Assembly: GCA_963934795.1 (NCBI GenBank)
Contig: CAWWAF010000110.1
Location: 1-12,358, forward strand
DNA: 12,358 nucleotides
Direction: 5' to 3'
DNA from: UBA8438 sp963934795
Lineage (GTDB): Bacteria > Acidobacteriota > Vicinamibacteria > Vicinamibacterales > UBA8438
In this document: one piece after another, positions 6,235-12,358 of the stretch
Layout: the number at the start of each line of letters is the position of its first letter
Numbering within the stretch: position 1 is the first letter of the stretch
Translations under genes and position numbers: made by a program
Notes under the pieces: model-generated
Databases searched by the model: none
What the model was told of the DNA's origin: nothing
Seen by the model: only the letters and a program-made list of their open reading frames with translations

Positions 6235-6630
6235 ATGTCTGAACATCTCGATCGAGTGAAAGGGTACTTGTTGGACCTCGGGCTTACCGTGGTCTCAGAG
6301 AACGAGGCCGACGAGTTGGTGGTGGTGGACGACGAGGATAGTGGGATCAAGCAGCTGGTCATCGACTGTGAGCCCCCGATCGTCGTTCTCGAGCAGTTGA
6401 TCGCGCCGGTGCCCGCGGACCCTGGCCAGCTGTTTGTCCGACTGCTCCAGATGAACAACACCCTCGTGCATGGCGCGTTCGTGTTGGACGAGACCGCCGA
6501 GCGCATTTTCTACCGTGACACGTTGCAGCTGGCCAACCTCGATCTCAATGAGCTCGAAGGATCGGTGCGGGCGCTCTCATTGGCCCTGGCCGAATACGGC
6601 GACGAGCTGCTCTCGCTGCTCAAGTGCTAA
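6235..6630 (+). CDS. YbjN / type-III-secretion-chaperone-fold protein (DUF2170-like position)
   Basis: A 131-residue acidic soluble protein. The order of elements fits the YbjN/CesT-like alpha-beta fold: an N-terminal helix (VKGYLLDLG, 8-16), strands through VVVDDEDSGIKQLVIDCE and IVVLEQLIAPV, then the family signature LLQMNNTLVHGAFVLDE (70-86), a further strand pair (ERIFYRD, LQLANLDL) and a long C-terminal helix. Proteins of this fold usually act as small dimeric chaperones or adaptors. It sits directly upstream of the PspA-like gene, exactly as DUF2170 YjfI precedes PspA-like YjfJ in E. coli, and the strand-helix pattern is similar, so it is probably a partner of the PspA-like protein. Thirty-six bases separate it from pspA, including a T6 run just after its stop. 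Confidence 0.8.
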   Translation: MSEHLDRVKGYLLDLGLTVVSENEADELVVVDDEDSGIKQLVIDCEPPIVVLEQLIAPVPADPGQLFVRLLQMNNTLVHGAFVLDETAERIFYRDTLQLANLDLNELEGSVRALSLALAEYGDELLSLLKC

Positions 6631-6666
6631 TTTTTTCGACTACTTTTCTTCCAAGGAGACACAGTC

Positions 6667-7386
6667 ATGGCCAGTATTTTTCGGAGGTTGTTCAAGGTTG
6701 CCGAGTCGAACGCCCACGCCGCAATGGACAATCTCGAGGACCCGATCAAGATGACCGAACAGGGTATTCGCGATCTCAAAACGAACCTGCAGGCCGCGAT
6801 GGTCAGTCTCGCGCAGGTCAAGTCGCTGGCGATCCGTATGCAAAAAGAGGCGTCCGATCACAAGAAACAGGCGGCCGACTACGAGCGCAAGGCGATGCTG
6901 ATTCTGAAGAAGATGGAAGCGGGCGAGATGGACGCCGGGGAGGCCGAGCGCCTGGCGACCGCCGCGCTCGAGAAGAAGGAGGCCGCATTGGGGCAGGCCA
7001 CCACCGCGAACACCGATCACCAGACACAGCAACGCATGGCCGACCAGCTTCAGGCCAAGGTCGAGGATCTCAAGCGCCAGATCAGCACCTTCGAGAACGA
7101 GGCGGTGACGTTGAAGGCTCGGGCCCGCACCGCGTCATCGATGCGCAAGATCAATCAGCAACTGGCCGGCGCCGATGCGTCTGGCACCGTCGCGATGCTT
7201 GAGAAGATGAAGCAGAAGGTCCAGGAAGAGGAGTCGCTGGCTGAGGCCTACGACCAACTCGCCGACGTTGGTGGCGACATCGACCAGGACATCGACAAAG
7301 CCCTGGCGACCCCGTCGAGCAGCGCCGGGGCCGATTCCCTGGCTGCGCTCAAAGCGAAGATGGGTATCGCCAACGCGACCGCGTAG
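6667..7386 (+). CDS. PspA/IM30 (VIPP1/YjfJ) family membrane-remodelling protein
   Basis: A 239-residue protein with AAGGAG (6653-6658) 8 bp before ATG 6667. The N-terminus MASIFRRLFKVAESNAHAAMDN gives the short membrane-binding helix followed by the conserved start of the PspA hairpin, then DPIKMTEQGIRDLKTNL. Residues about 25-190 are almost wholly Ala/Glu/Lys/Gln-rich coiled coil with no proline breaks, as in ESCRT-III-like PspA. An acidic segment and the tail DSLAALKAKMG close it, a tail typical of the YjfJ-like branch. Such proteins assemble into rods and rings on the inner membrane and counter leakage of protons or remodel lipids. No PspF, PspB or PspC is present here, so control differs from the classical Psp system; the YbjN-like and J-domain proteins are the likely partners. 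The stop abuts that of a convergent gene. Confidence 0.93.
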   Translation: MASIFRRLFKVAESNAHAAMDNLEDPIKMTEQGIRDLKTNLQAAMVSLAQVKSLAIRMQKEASDHKKQAADYERKAMLILKKMEAGEMDAGEAERLATAALEKKEAALGQATTANTDHQTQQRMADQLQAKVEDLKRQISTFENEAVTLKARARTASSMRKINQQLAGADASGTVAMLEKMKQKVQEEESLAEAYDQLADVGGDIDQDIDKALATPSSSAGADSLAALKAKMGIANATA

Positions 7387-9075
7387 CTACACGGAGCTGG
7401 TATGCGCGTGGCCCAGGTCTCGCATCACGGCCTCGGCCGCGCGCACCCCGTGATATTGCGCCTCTTCGAAGATCGAGATGCCGCTCATGTCCGAGTGGGC
7501 GAAGCGGATCGCACCGTGGGGCTCTTCGGCCTGGCGGCGCGACGCCCCCCAGACGAAACCGGGCACCGGACGAATCATCGCGTGCCCCCAGAGCATCACG
7601 TCGATGTGCCTGACCAGCGATTCGATCTCCGGGTGGGCCTGCGACAGGTCCGCGAGCACCAGCGACACCCAGTCGTCCCAGCGTTGTTCCAGCATCCAGG
7701 TTCTGGCCACCGCCGGATTGGGCACCGAGAGCGGGCGGTAGTAGGTCAGCACGCTCGGGCCCGGTGCGATGCGCAAATTCTGGTGAGTCGCCACCACATA
7801 GCCGAGTGACGGGCTGTCGTACAGAACGTTGTCCCACGCCGCGTCGACCGGCAGACGCGACACGGTCAGGTTGGCCACCATCCACGGACAGTACGTAAAG
7901 GCGTCCGGTTCTCCCGGCGGCGCGTACCCGTCGATGACATGCCCCGCCGTGAAACGCGGCAGCGCATAGACCACCCGGCGTGCTCGGTATCGGACCGCGG
8001 TACCGCGCACCGTGTCCACGGCATCCACCTCGGCACCTCCGGTGGTTGAGCCCGGTCCTCCGCCAGTCCCCACTCGATAGACCAGCATGCTAGTGCGGAC
8101 GTGGTCGGCCACGCGGTCCAGGACATGCTGCACGATACGACCGTTGCCTTCGGGCCACGTCAGGTACTGGCCCTCGGCTGGGCGCGAGCAGAAGTAGTGC
8201 CAACCGGCCCAGGCCGACGTGGTCTCGAGAGTGCAGCCGTAGTCGTCGCGACAGCAGTAGTCCACATACCAGCGCAGCGGCTCGGAGGACCACCCCGCTC
8301 TATCGAAGTAGTCGCGCATCGAGATCTCGTCGAGCGCCACGATGTCGGCGTCCGTCGTGCTGGCGGCTACCGGGATGGCGAAGGCTCGGCGACCGCTCGC
8401 GTCGCGATAGTTTCGATACGCTTGGACCTGCGCTTCGAACTCGGTGAGCACCGCCACTGTGCCCGTGCCTTCGGGGTCCAGCAGGTCCTGGGCCGAGAGG
8501 CCGTCCCGCCACGCTCCGTCGACGAACACCCGTTCTTGCGGGGCGTGACAGAGGTGCCGCGGGTCGTAGATCGGCTCGTCGTCGGCGCCGTAGGACTGGA
8601 CCATGCCCATGTCCTCCAGCAGCTCCCGTACTGCGGGCGCCTCGGGCGGCGGCACAGGGAGATAGTGTGCGCCCCATGGGTAGGCGGAGACGTCATTGCG
8701 CCCCGACCGCGAGTTGCCGCCGGACTCCGATTCCAGTTCCAGCAGCGCGTAGTCGTCAAACCCGCTCTTGGACAGTTTCCACGCTGCAGACAGGCCCGCC
8801 ATGCCACCGCCCACGATGACCACGGACACGTCGCGCGTCTCGCGCGGCTCTGGAAACCCGCCCTCGCGTAGGCGGTGGCCAGTGGCGTGCGAGGCGCCGA
8901 CGATGGTTCCGGTGATACCCGAGCGGCCGGGATCGAGCGGTGATGAGGGCGGCGGTGACGAGCACCGGACCGCGACGGCGGCCGCGGCGGCCGGACCCAT
9001 TCGCAAGAGAGCTCGCCGAGTCATCCCGGCCTTGAGCCGCTGGGGCTCTTCCGGTGCACCTGTCTTGGGCGTCAT
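7387..9075 (-). CDS. Tat-exported FAD-dependent amine oxidase family protein
   Basis: A 562-residue protein from ATG 9075, 14 bp after the stop of the upstream SpeE-like gene. ATG 9024 (residue 18) is a good alternative start with AAGG before it, and would place the Tat motif at the very N-terminus. The leader shows TRRALLR (19-25), close to the twin-arginine consensus, then an Ala-rich hydrophobic stretch and Cys38. The FAD-binding dinucleotide fold is clear: VVIVGGGMAGLSAAWKL (85-101), then LLELESESGGNSRSG, where Glu ends the second strand. The C-terminal FAD signature is GAIRFAHSDMSGISIFEEA followed by HGVRAAEAV. This is the flavin monoamine/polyamine oxidase superfamily, which oxidises amines and releases an aldehyde or aminoketone plus hydrogen peroxide; desaturases share the fold. 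Tat export means FAD is loaded in the cytoplasm and the enzyme works in the periplasm. The longer frame to 9390 is a shadow of the upstream gene. Confidence 0.87.
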   Translation of the reverse strand: MTPKTGAPEEPQRLKAGMTRRALLRMGPAAAAAVAVRCSSPPPSSPLDPGRSGITGTIVGASHATGHRLREGGFPEPRETRDVSVVIVGGGMAGLSAAWKLSKSGFDDYALLELESESGGNSRSGRNDVSAYPWGAHYLPVPPPEAPAVRELLEDMGMVQSYGADDEPIYDPRHLCHAPQERVFVDGAWRDGLSAQDLLDPEGTGTVAVLTEFEAQVQAYRNYRDASGRRAFAIPVAASTTDADIVALDEISMRDYFDRAGWSSEPLRWYVDYCCRDDYGCTLETTSAWAGWHYFCSRPAEGQYLTWPEGNGRIVQHVLDRVADHVRTSMLVYRVGTGGGPGSTTGGAEVDAVDTVRGTAVRYRARRVVYALPRFTAGHVIDGYAPPGEPDAFTYCPWMVANLTVSRLPVDAAWDNVLYDSPSLGYVVATHQNLRIAPGPSVLTYYRPLSVPNPAVARTWMLEQRWDDWVSLVLADLSQAHPEIESLVRHIDVMLWGHAMIRPVPGFVWGASRRQAEEPHGAIRFAHSDMSGISIFEEAQYHGVRAAEAVMRDLGHAHTSSV

Positions 9076-9089
9076 GCCTGGCACGTGCG

Positions 9090-10661
9090 CTACTCGGTGA
9101 CGGGTGGAGGGGGCTGCGAATACTGGTCCCACCCGTCGGCGTGATATTGCACGAGTATCTGGTTGTTCAGATGGTTGACTTCGACCGGGACGGGGGCCAT
9201 GTCGGCGGGGAACTCGAAGAGCGCACGCGTGACGGCGGGCGTCAAGAACCGTAGCCCAGCCGGGAACCGTTCCGGCATCCGGAACAGTTCTCTGGACGCG
9301 ACGACGTACCCCCACTCCCCGAAGGTCGGCACCGACGCGTGATACGGCGTGGCCTGTAACCCGCTCGCTCGCACCGTGTCCACGATGCACCAGAACGCCT
9401 GACGGGACACCAGGGGGGATGTGCTCTGAATCGCCATCACGCCGCCGGGGTTCAGGTGAGCGGCGAGGCGCCGATAGAACGTGGTCGTATAGAGCTTGCC
9501 CAGCGAAAAGTTGGACGGATCCGGAAAGTCCACCACGATGAAGTCGTAGCGTCCCGCGTCGGCGTCAAGCCAGACGAACGCATCGGCATTGACGAGTTCG
9601 ACCCGCGGCGACCGGAGCGCATAGTCGTTGAGCGCGGCAAAGCCGTCGTGTTCGACGAAGATGTCCGTCATGACCGGGTCCAGGTCGACCAGAGTGACGT
9701 GCTCCACGCGGTCGTCCTTGAGAATCTCGCGTACCGCCATCCCGTCGCCGCCGCCCAAGACCAGTGCCTGACGAGGCTCGGCGACTGCGGCCAACCCTGG
9801 GTGGACCAGCGCTTCGTGGTACCGATATTCGTCGAGTGAGGAGAACTGCAAGTCGCCGTTGAGAAACAGACGCACCTCGCCGTCTCGCTGCGTGAGCACG
9901 ACACGCTGATAGGGAGACGCGCGAGAGAAAATGACCGGGTCCTCATAGAGTTGGCGTTCTGACCGCTCCATCAGGTTGTCCGAATACACCGCGCCGAGCA
10001 GCAACAGTACGAGCGCGCCGTAGGCTTGCGCGGTAAGCCACGGTCGGCCGTGCTCCCGGCGGAACAGGTGACAGGTCCAGACCGCGACCAGCAGGTTGAG
10101 CACGCCGAACACGAACGACGACCGCATCAGCCCAACCTGAGGCACCAGCCATAGTGGAAACAGCAAGGATGCGGCCAATGCCCCCAGGTAGTCGAGCGAG
10201 AGCACTTTCGAGACGAGGTCGCGGAGGGGGAACTGGTCTTCCAGGATGCGGATGAGAAACGGGATCTCGAGCCCAACCAATATGCCCGTCATCGTGACCC
10301 AGCCGTAGAGCACCACCCGGAACGACTGGATCTGACCGAACGAGAAGAACAGCACCGGCGACGAGATACCGCCGACGACCCCCACCAGAATCTCGATCAC
10401 GATGAAGCGCGCGATCAGGTCGCGGTCAAAGTAGCGTGACAGGTAGGAGCCCACCCCCATCGCGAACAGATACACGCCGATGATCGTGGAAAATTGCGTG
10501 ACGCTGTCGCCGAGGAGGTAGCTCGCGATCGTGCCGGCCAGCAGTTCGTAGATCAGCCCGCAGGTGGCGATGGTGAAAACCGACACCAGGAGCGCGCGGG
10601 TCTTCAGTCCAGCGTGCTCCGTCGATGGTGGGTTCGTGGGGTCCATGAGCTCCGGTGACAT
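9090..10661 (-). CDS. Membrane-anchored spermidine-synthase-like protein (SpeE fold), copy 2
   Basis: A 523-residue paralogue of the SpeE-like protein at 3043-4623. I chose ATG 10661 (MSPELMDPTNP), as its length matches copy 1; ATG 10673 and 10646 are possible, the latter with GGAG just upstream. Six or seven helices fill about residues 24-240, sharing ASYLLGD and LFAMGVGS with copy 1. The enzyme domain has DGEVRLFLNGDLQFSSLDE, YHEALVHP, GGGDG at 303-307, VDLD, and VDFPDP at 377-382 with the DxxD aspartates D378 and D381. After it come DPSNFSLGKLYTTTFY and VPTFGEWGY, again unlike the Gly-Pro-Gly loop and Tyr site of classical spermidine synthase. The Asp-Gly of copy 1 (NQDGYRYL) is NADAFVWL here, so substrates may differ. 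It is the first gene of a two-gene unit with the exported amine oxidase, suggesting consecutive steps on one amine. Confidence 0.88.
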   Translation of the reverse strand: MSPELMDPTNPPSTEHAGLKTRALLVSVFTIATCGLIYELLAGTIASYLLGDSVTQFSTIIGVYLFAMGVGSYLSRYFDRDLIARFIVIEILVGVVGGISSPVLFFSFGQIQSFRVVLYGWVTMTGILVGLEIPFLIRILEDQFPLRDLVSKVLSLDYLGALAASLLFPLWLVPQVGLMRSSFVFGVLNLLVAVWTCHLFRREHGRPWLTAQAYGALVLLLLGAVYSDNLMERSERQLYEDPVIFSRASPYQRVVLTQRDGEVRLFLNGDLQFSSLDEYRYHEALVHPGLAAVAEPRQALVLGGGDGMAVREILKDDRVEHVTLVDLDPVMTDIFVEHDGFAALNDYALRSPRVELVNADAFVWLDADAGRYDFIVVDFPDPSNFSLGKLYTTTFYRRLAAHLNPGGVMAIQSTSPLVSRQAFWCIVDTVRASGLQATPYHASVPTFGEWGYVVASRELFRMPERFPAGLRFLTPAVTRALFEFPADMAPVPVEVNHLNNQILVQYHADGWDQYSQPPPPVTE

Positions 10662-10834
10662 GGTACCCGGCATTCGCTTGGGGTGTCCCGATGGCCACCA
10701 CCAGTGCGCGCAGACAACCGACAGTCCGATCGCGGCTATGGCCGCTCGCGAGGGCTCGCCCTTCGACCGTCGGTGAGTCGGGTTGCCAGTGCCAAGGTAG
10801 CGCGGCGCGGCGACGGCGACGTAGGATGCCGACG
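10662..10834. other. Divergent intergenic region between SpeE-like copy 2 and the GIY-YIG gene
   Basis: This 173-bp gap must hold the promoters for both divergent units. I see no convincing -35/-10 pair. Two short dyads are present: GCGGC-tatg-GCCGC (10732-10745) and GCGAG-gg-CTCGC (10748-10759), both too short to be persuasive. Frames of both flanking genes stay open through it, which is expected at this GC content; I regard those extensions as noncoding. Confidence 0.4.
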
Positions 10835-11689
10835 ATGGGACTGCGCGCATTCGACAAGAAGTTCGGCCCGGCGCTCATCCACAGCCTGCCCACCGGGCCC
10901 GCGATCTACCTGTTTCACGACACCGACGGGCATGTGCTCTACGTCGGCAAGGCAAAAAATATCCGACGGCGGCTCCAGACCTACCGCAATGCGAGCCGGA
11001 GGAAGGTGCATCGCAAGATGCGCACGCTGGTGCGGGAGGCCAGCACCCTGGAGATCAGGGCCCAAGGATCCGAACGGGAGGCGTTGCTTGAAGAGAACGC
11101 GCTCATCAGACGGCTGAGGCCGCCCTACAACGTCGACGGCGCCTTCGCGTTTCTGTATCCGGCGGTCGGGATCGGTGCCACCGACGCGCACACGCTGCTC
11201 TGCTTCAGCACGAGGCCGGAGGCCTACGCCAATCTCCCACTGCGCTGGTTCGGCACCTTTCGGTCACGCCCCCGCGCAAAGGAGGCGTTCGACGGACTGG
11301 TGGAACTGCTAGCCCTGGTCGGTCACCTGAGCAAGCGCACCCAGCTGCCGGCCCATGAGCCTGCCCGCGGCTCGCGCCTGGTGGGAGTGCGGCAGCTTCC
11401 GGGCGAGCTCGTCGACAAGTTGGCGTCTTTCTTCGCCGGAGAGAACTGCGCGCTACTAGGCGCGCTCGCGACCGCTCTGCTGGCGAAGCCCCGCGCCCGT
11501 CACGATGCGGCGCGCGTGGAGGAGCGCCTGCGCCTGCTCGACGCGTTCTATGAGACCGATACGCGCAAGTTGCGGCTCGCGATGGAGCGACTCGGACGCA
11601 CCGACACCTACGTGCCACAGGACGACCGCGATGCGCTGTTTATTTTGGCCCGCTTCGAAGCGGATCCGGCGGACGCCACGGAGGACTGA
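10835..11689 (+). CDS. Stand-alone GIY-YIG nuclease of the UvrC N-terminal / Cho type
   Basis: A 284-residue protein. I chose ATG 10835 because AGGA (10824-10827 region) lies about 8 bp upstream; ATG 10826 overlaps that site. The GIY-YIG domain fills residues about 17-100: PAIYLF (22-27) is the GIY element with Ala for Gly, LYVGKAKNIRRRL (35-47) is the YIG element with the catalytic Arg region, and EALLEENALIRR (82-93) carries the metal-binding Glu, E87 by alignment of the LI-basic end to UvrC. The remaining 190 residues show no Cys cluster and no RNase H-like UvrC C-terminal half. Size and layout resemble E. coli Cho (295 residues), which makes the 3' incision in nucleotide excision repair. 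It appears unrelated to the amine/envelope genes and may be a bystander. Confidence 0.85.
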   Translation: MGLRAFDKKFGPALIHSLPTGPAIYLFHDTDGHVLYVGKAKNIRRRLQTYRNASRRKVHRKMRTLVREASTLEIRAQGSEREALLEENALIRRLRPPYNVDGAFAFLYPAVGIGATDAHTLLCFSTRPEAYANLPLRWFGTFRSRPRAKEAFDGLVELLALVGHLSKRTQLPAHEPARGSRLVGVRQLPGELVDKLASFFAGENCALLGALATALLAKPRARHDAARVEERLRLLDAFYETDTRKLRLAMERLGRTDTYVPQDDRDALFILARFEADPADATED

Positions 11690-11832
11690 GGCAAGTCTCC
11701 TGTCGTCGAACCAGTGCGACGGAGCGGCGGTCGCACATTGACCATGAGTCGGTGCTCGGGCGATCATCAGTCGGACCGTGCCCGCTGCAATGTCCTGCAG
11801 GCGGCCTCTCTGGACTCTCTCAAGGCGTTGCG

Positions 11833-11864
11833 CCGGCATCGTGGTGGGACACCACGAGGGCCGG
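11833..11864 (+). promoter_or_regulatory. Strong hairpin in the leader of the PLP decarboxylase gene
   Basis: The core TCGTGGTG (11839-11846), loop GGA, CACCACGA (11850-11857) is a perfect 8-bp stem. After a small internal loop (A against GG) it continues with CCGGC (11833-11837) pairing with GCCGG (11860-11864), giving 13 base pairs in all. It ends 10 bp before the ribosome site and 21 bp before the ATG. No T-run follows, so it is not a standard terminator; an operator, an RNA element affecting translation or an RNA-stability hairpin are the options. Confidence 0.6.
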
Positions 11865-11874
11865 GGTACTCAAT

Positions 11875-11880
11875 AGGAGA
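11875..11880 (+). promoter_or_regulatory. Ribosome binding site of the PLP decarboxylase
   Basis: AGGAGA ends 5 bp before ATG 11886 and decides this start. It lies 10 bp downstream of the hairpin at 11833-11864, so folding of that leader could affect access to it. Confidence 0.7.
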
Positions 11881-11885
11881 GGTAA

Positions 11886-12358
11886 ATGGCAACGGTGAGA
11901 AACCACCATCGCATGGCGACCGTGGATGCGCTGGCCCAAGCGTTAGAGATTTCCAAGGCCTGCGTGGCTGCCGAGTCGGGATTGCTTCCCCCTGTTCGGG
12001 AGGCGGACGCGCTTCACGCCAAACTCGATCTCGGGCTCGGGGAGGATGGGTGCTCGTTCGACGAACTGGTGGTCCGGCTGCGCGCCATTGTCGAGGCCTC
12101 GCCCAACAGTTCGAACCACCGCTTCTTGAACACGCTCTTTGGTACGCGGGAGCCGGCCGCACTCGTCGGCGAGTGGCTGGCCGCGGTGTCGAACGTCTCG
12201 ATGTACACCTACAAGGTCGCCGGGCCGCAGGTGCTTATCGAGCAGGAGTTAATCTCGCGAATGTCGGCCAAAGTCGGGTATGAATCCGGCGAGGGCACCT
12301 TCACCCCGGGGGGATCGCTCTCGAATCTCACCGCCATGCTGCTGGCCAGAAACGAGGC
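11886..12358 (+). CDS. Group II PLP-dependent amino acid decarboxylase, N-terminal part (cut by window end)
   Basis: The first 157 codons are present, read from ATG 11886 with a good ribosome site; the frame is still open at the window edge. After a helical N-terminus, residues 73-89 read PNSSNHRFLNTLFGTRE, matching the Pro-x-x-His/Asn substrate-entry region of the glutamate/aromatic/diaminobutyrate decarboxylase family. Residues 107-124 (YTYKVAGPQVLIEQELIS) match the element that precedes the PLP pocket, and 137-148 (GTFTPGGSLSNL) is the family's GGS/T-x-x-N phosphate-binding segment, followed by AMLLAR. The PLP lysine lies beyond the edge. These enzymes turn an amino acid into the matching amine; candidates are glutamate, tyrosine, cysteine sulfinate or diaminobutyrate. 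Its location near SpeE-like and amine oxidase genes makes amine supply for this locus an attractive but unproven role. Confidence 0.83.
   Translation, partial: MATVRNHHRMATVDALAQALEISKACVAAESGLLPPVREADALHAKLDLGLGEDGCSFDELVVRLRAIVEASPNSSNHRFLNTLFGTREPAALVGEWLAAVSNVSMYTYKVAGPQVLIEQELISRMSAKVGYESGEGTFTPGGSLSNLTAMLLARNE

Larger units (their letters stand above)
11690..11885 (+). other. Intergenic leader before the PLP decarboxylase
   Basis: This 196-bp gap begins with a bulged dyad spanning the GIY-YIG stop (GGAGGACT 11680-11687 with AGTCTCC 11694-11700) and ends with a strong hairpin at 11833-11864. A weak promoter-like pair, TTGACC (11738-11743) and GATCAT (11762-11767) with an 18-bp spacer, could drive the decarboxylase; the -10 box matches only four of six bases. 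The other frames open here are shadows. Confidence 0.35.

Noticed and set aside
6600..6640. Possible intrinsic terminator between the YbjN-like and pspA genes (T6 after the stop)
   Set aside because: Only 4-bp stems can be drawn before the T-run, too weak for a terminator; it may be just a pyrimidine-rich leader.
9076..9390. N-terminal extension of the amine oxidase inside SpeE-like copy 2
   Set aside because: It overlaps the end of the enzyme gene in another frame and would bury the Tat leader at residue 120 and beyond.
10655..10834. N-terminal extension of the GIY-YIG gene
   Set aside because: The sequence is low quality and Arg-rich, and ATG 10835 has a ribosome site and begins just before the domain.
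11714..12283. 189-residue plus-strand open frame at the right end
   Set aside because: It is a Gly/Arg-rich shadow overlapping the PLP decarboxylase, whose frame shows clear family motifs.
1..12358. tRNA, rRNA, CRISPR array, insertion sequence or prophage genes
   Set aside because: No cloverleaf, rRNA-like stretch, spaced direct repeats, transposase, integrase or phage structural motif was seen on either strand.

Overview
The window is GC-rich, densely coded bacterial DNA with a gene set that belongs to a diderm (Tat-exported oxidase, probable lipoprotein, several polytopic membrane proteins, a PspA/IM30 coiled coil). I cannot name the organism. The style would fit an environmental high-GC phylum such as Acidobacteriota or a relative, but that is a guess.

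Left part (about 1-7386, all on +). A truncated ORF with a Cys/His zinc-ribbon-like pattern overlaps a five-helix membrane protein by a GTGA junction. A short, highly structured intergenic region with three inverted repeats (821-886) follows. Next comes a tightly packed run: DUF4178-like protein, probable lipoprotein, DUF350 membrane protein, multi-helix membrane protein with a spermidine-synthase (SpeE) fold, MthK-like potassium channel, J-domain protein, YbjN/type-III-chaperone-like protein, and a PspA/IM30 family protein. This layout recalls two known neighbourhoods: the mycobacterial DUF4178-DUF4247-DUF350-SpeE cluster (Rv2598-Rv2601) and the enterobacterial yjfIJKL operon (DUF2170, PspA-like YjfJ, YjfK, DUF350 YjfL). 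Here parts of both appear in one stretch.

Right part (about 7387-12358). Two genes on the minus strand run head-on into the PspA gene: a second membrane SpeE-like paralogue followed by a Tat-exported FAD amine oxidase, whose stop codon abuts the pspA stop with no base between. Divergent from them is a UvrC/Cho-type GIY-YIG nuclease. At the right edge, behind a strong hairpin leader, is the start of a group II PLP-dependent decarboxylase, cut by the window end.

How they may work together (inference). The locus holds amine-forming (decarboxylase), aminopropyl-transfer-like (two SpeE-like membrane enzymes) and amine-oxidising (FAD oxidase) chemistry, next to a membrane-integrity module (PspA/IM30, J-domain co-chaperone, YbjN-like chaperone, K+ channel, DUF350, lipoprotein). 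The most attractive reading is an envelope stress or envelope modification system in which a polyamine or related amine is made or attached at the membrane. The SpeE-like proteins keep the AdoMet-type core and a DxxD pair but differ from classical spermidine synthase in the loops that hold the amine acceptor, so the product should not be assumed to be spermidine.
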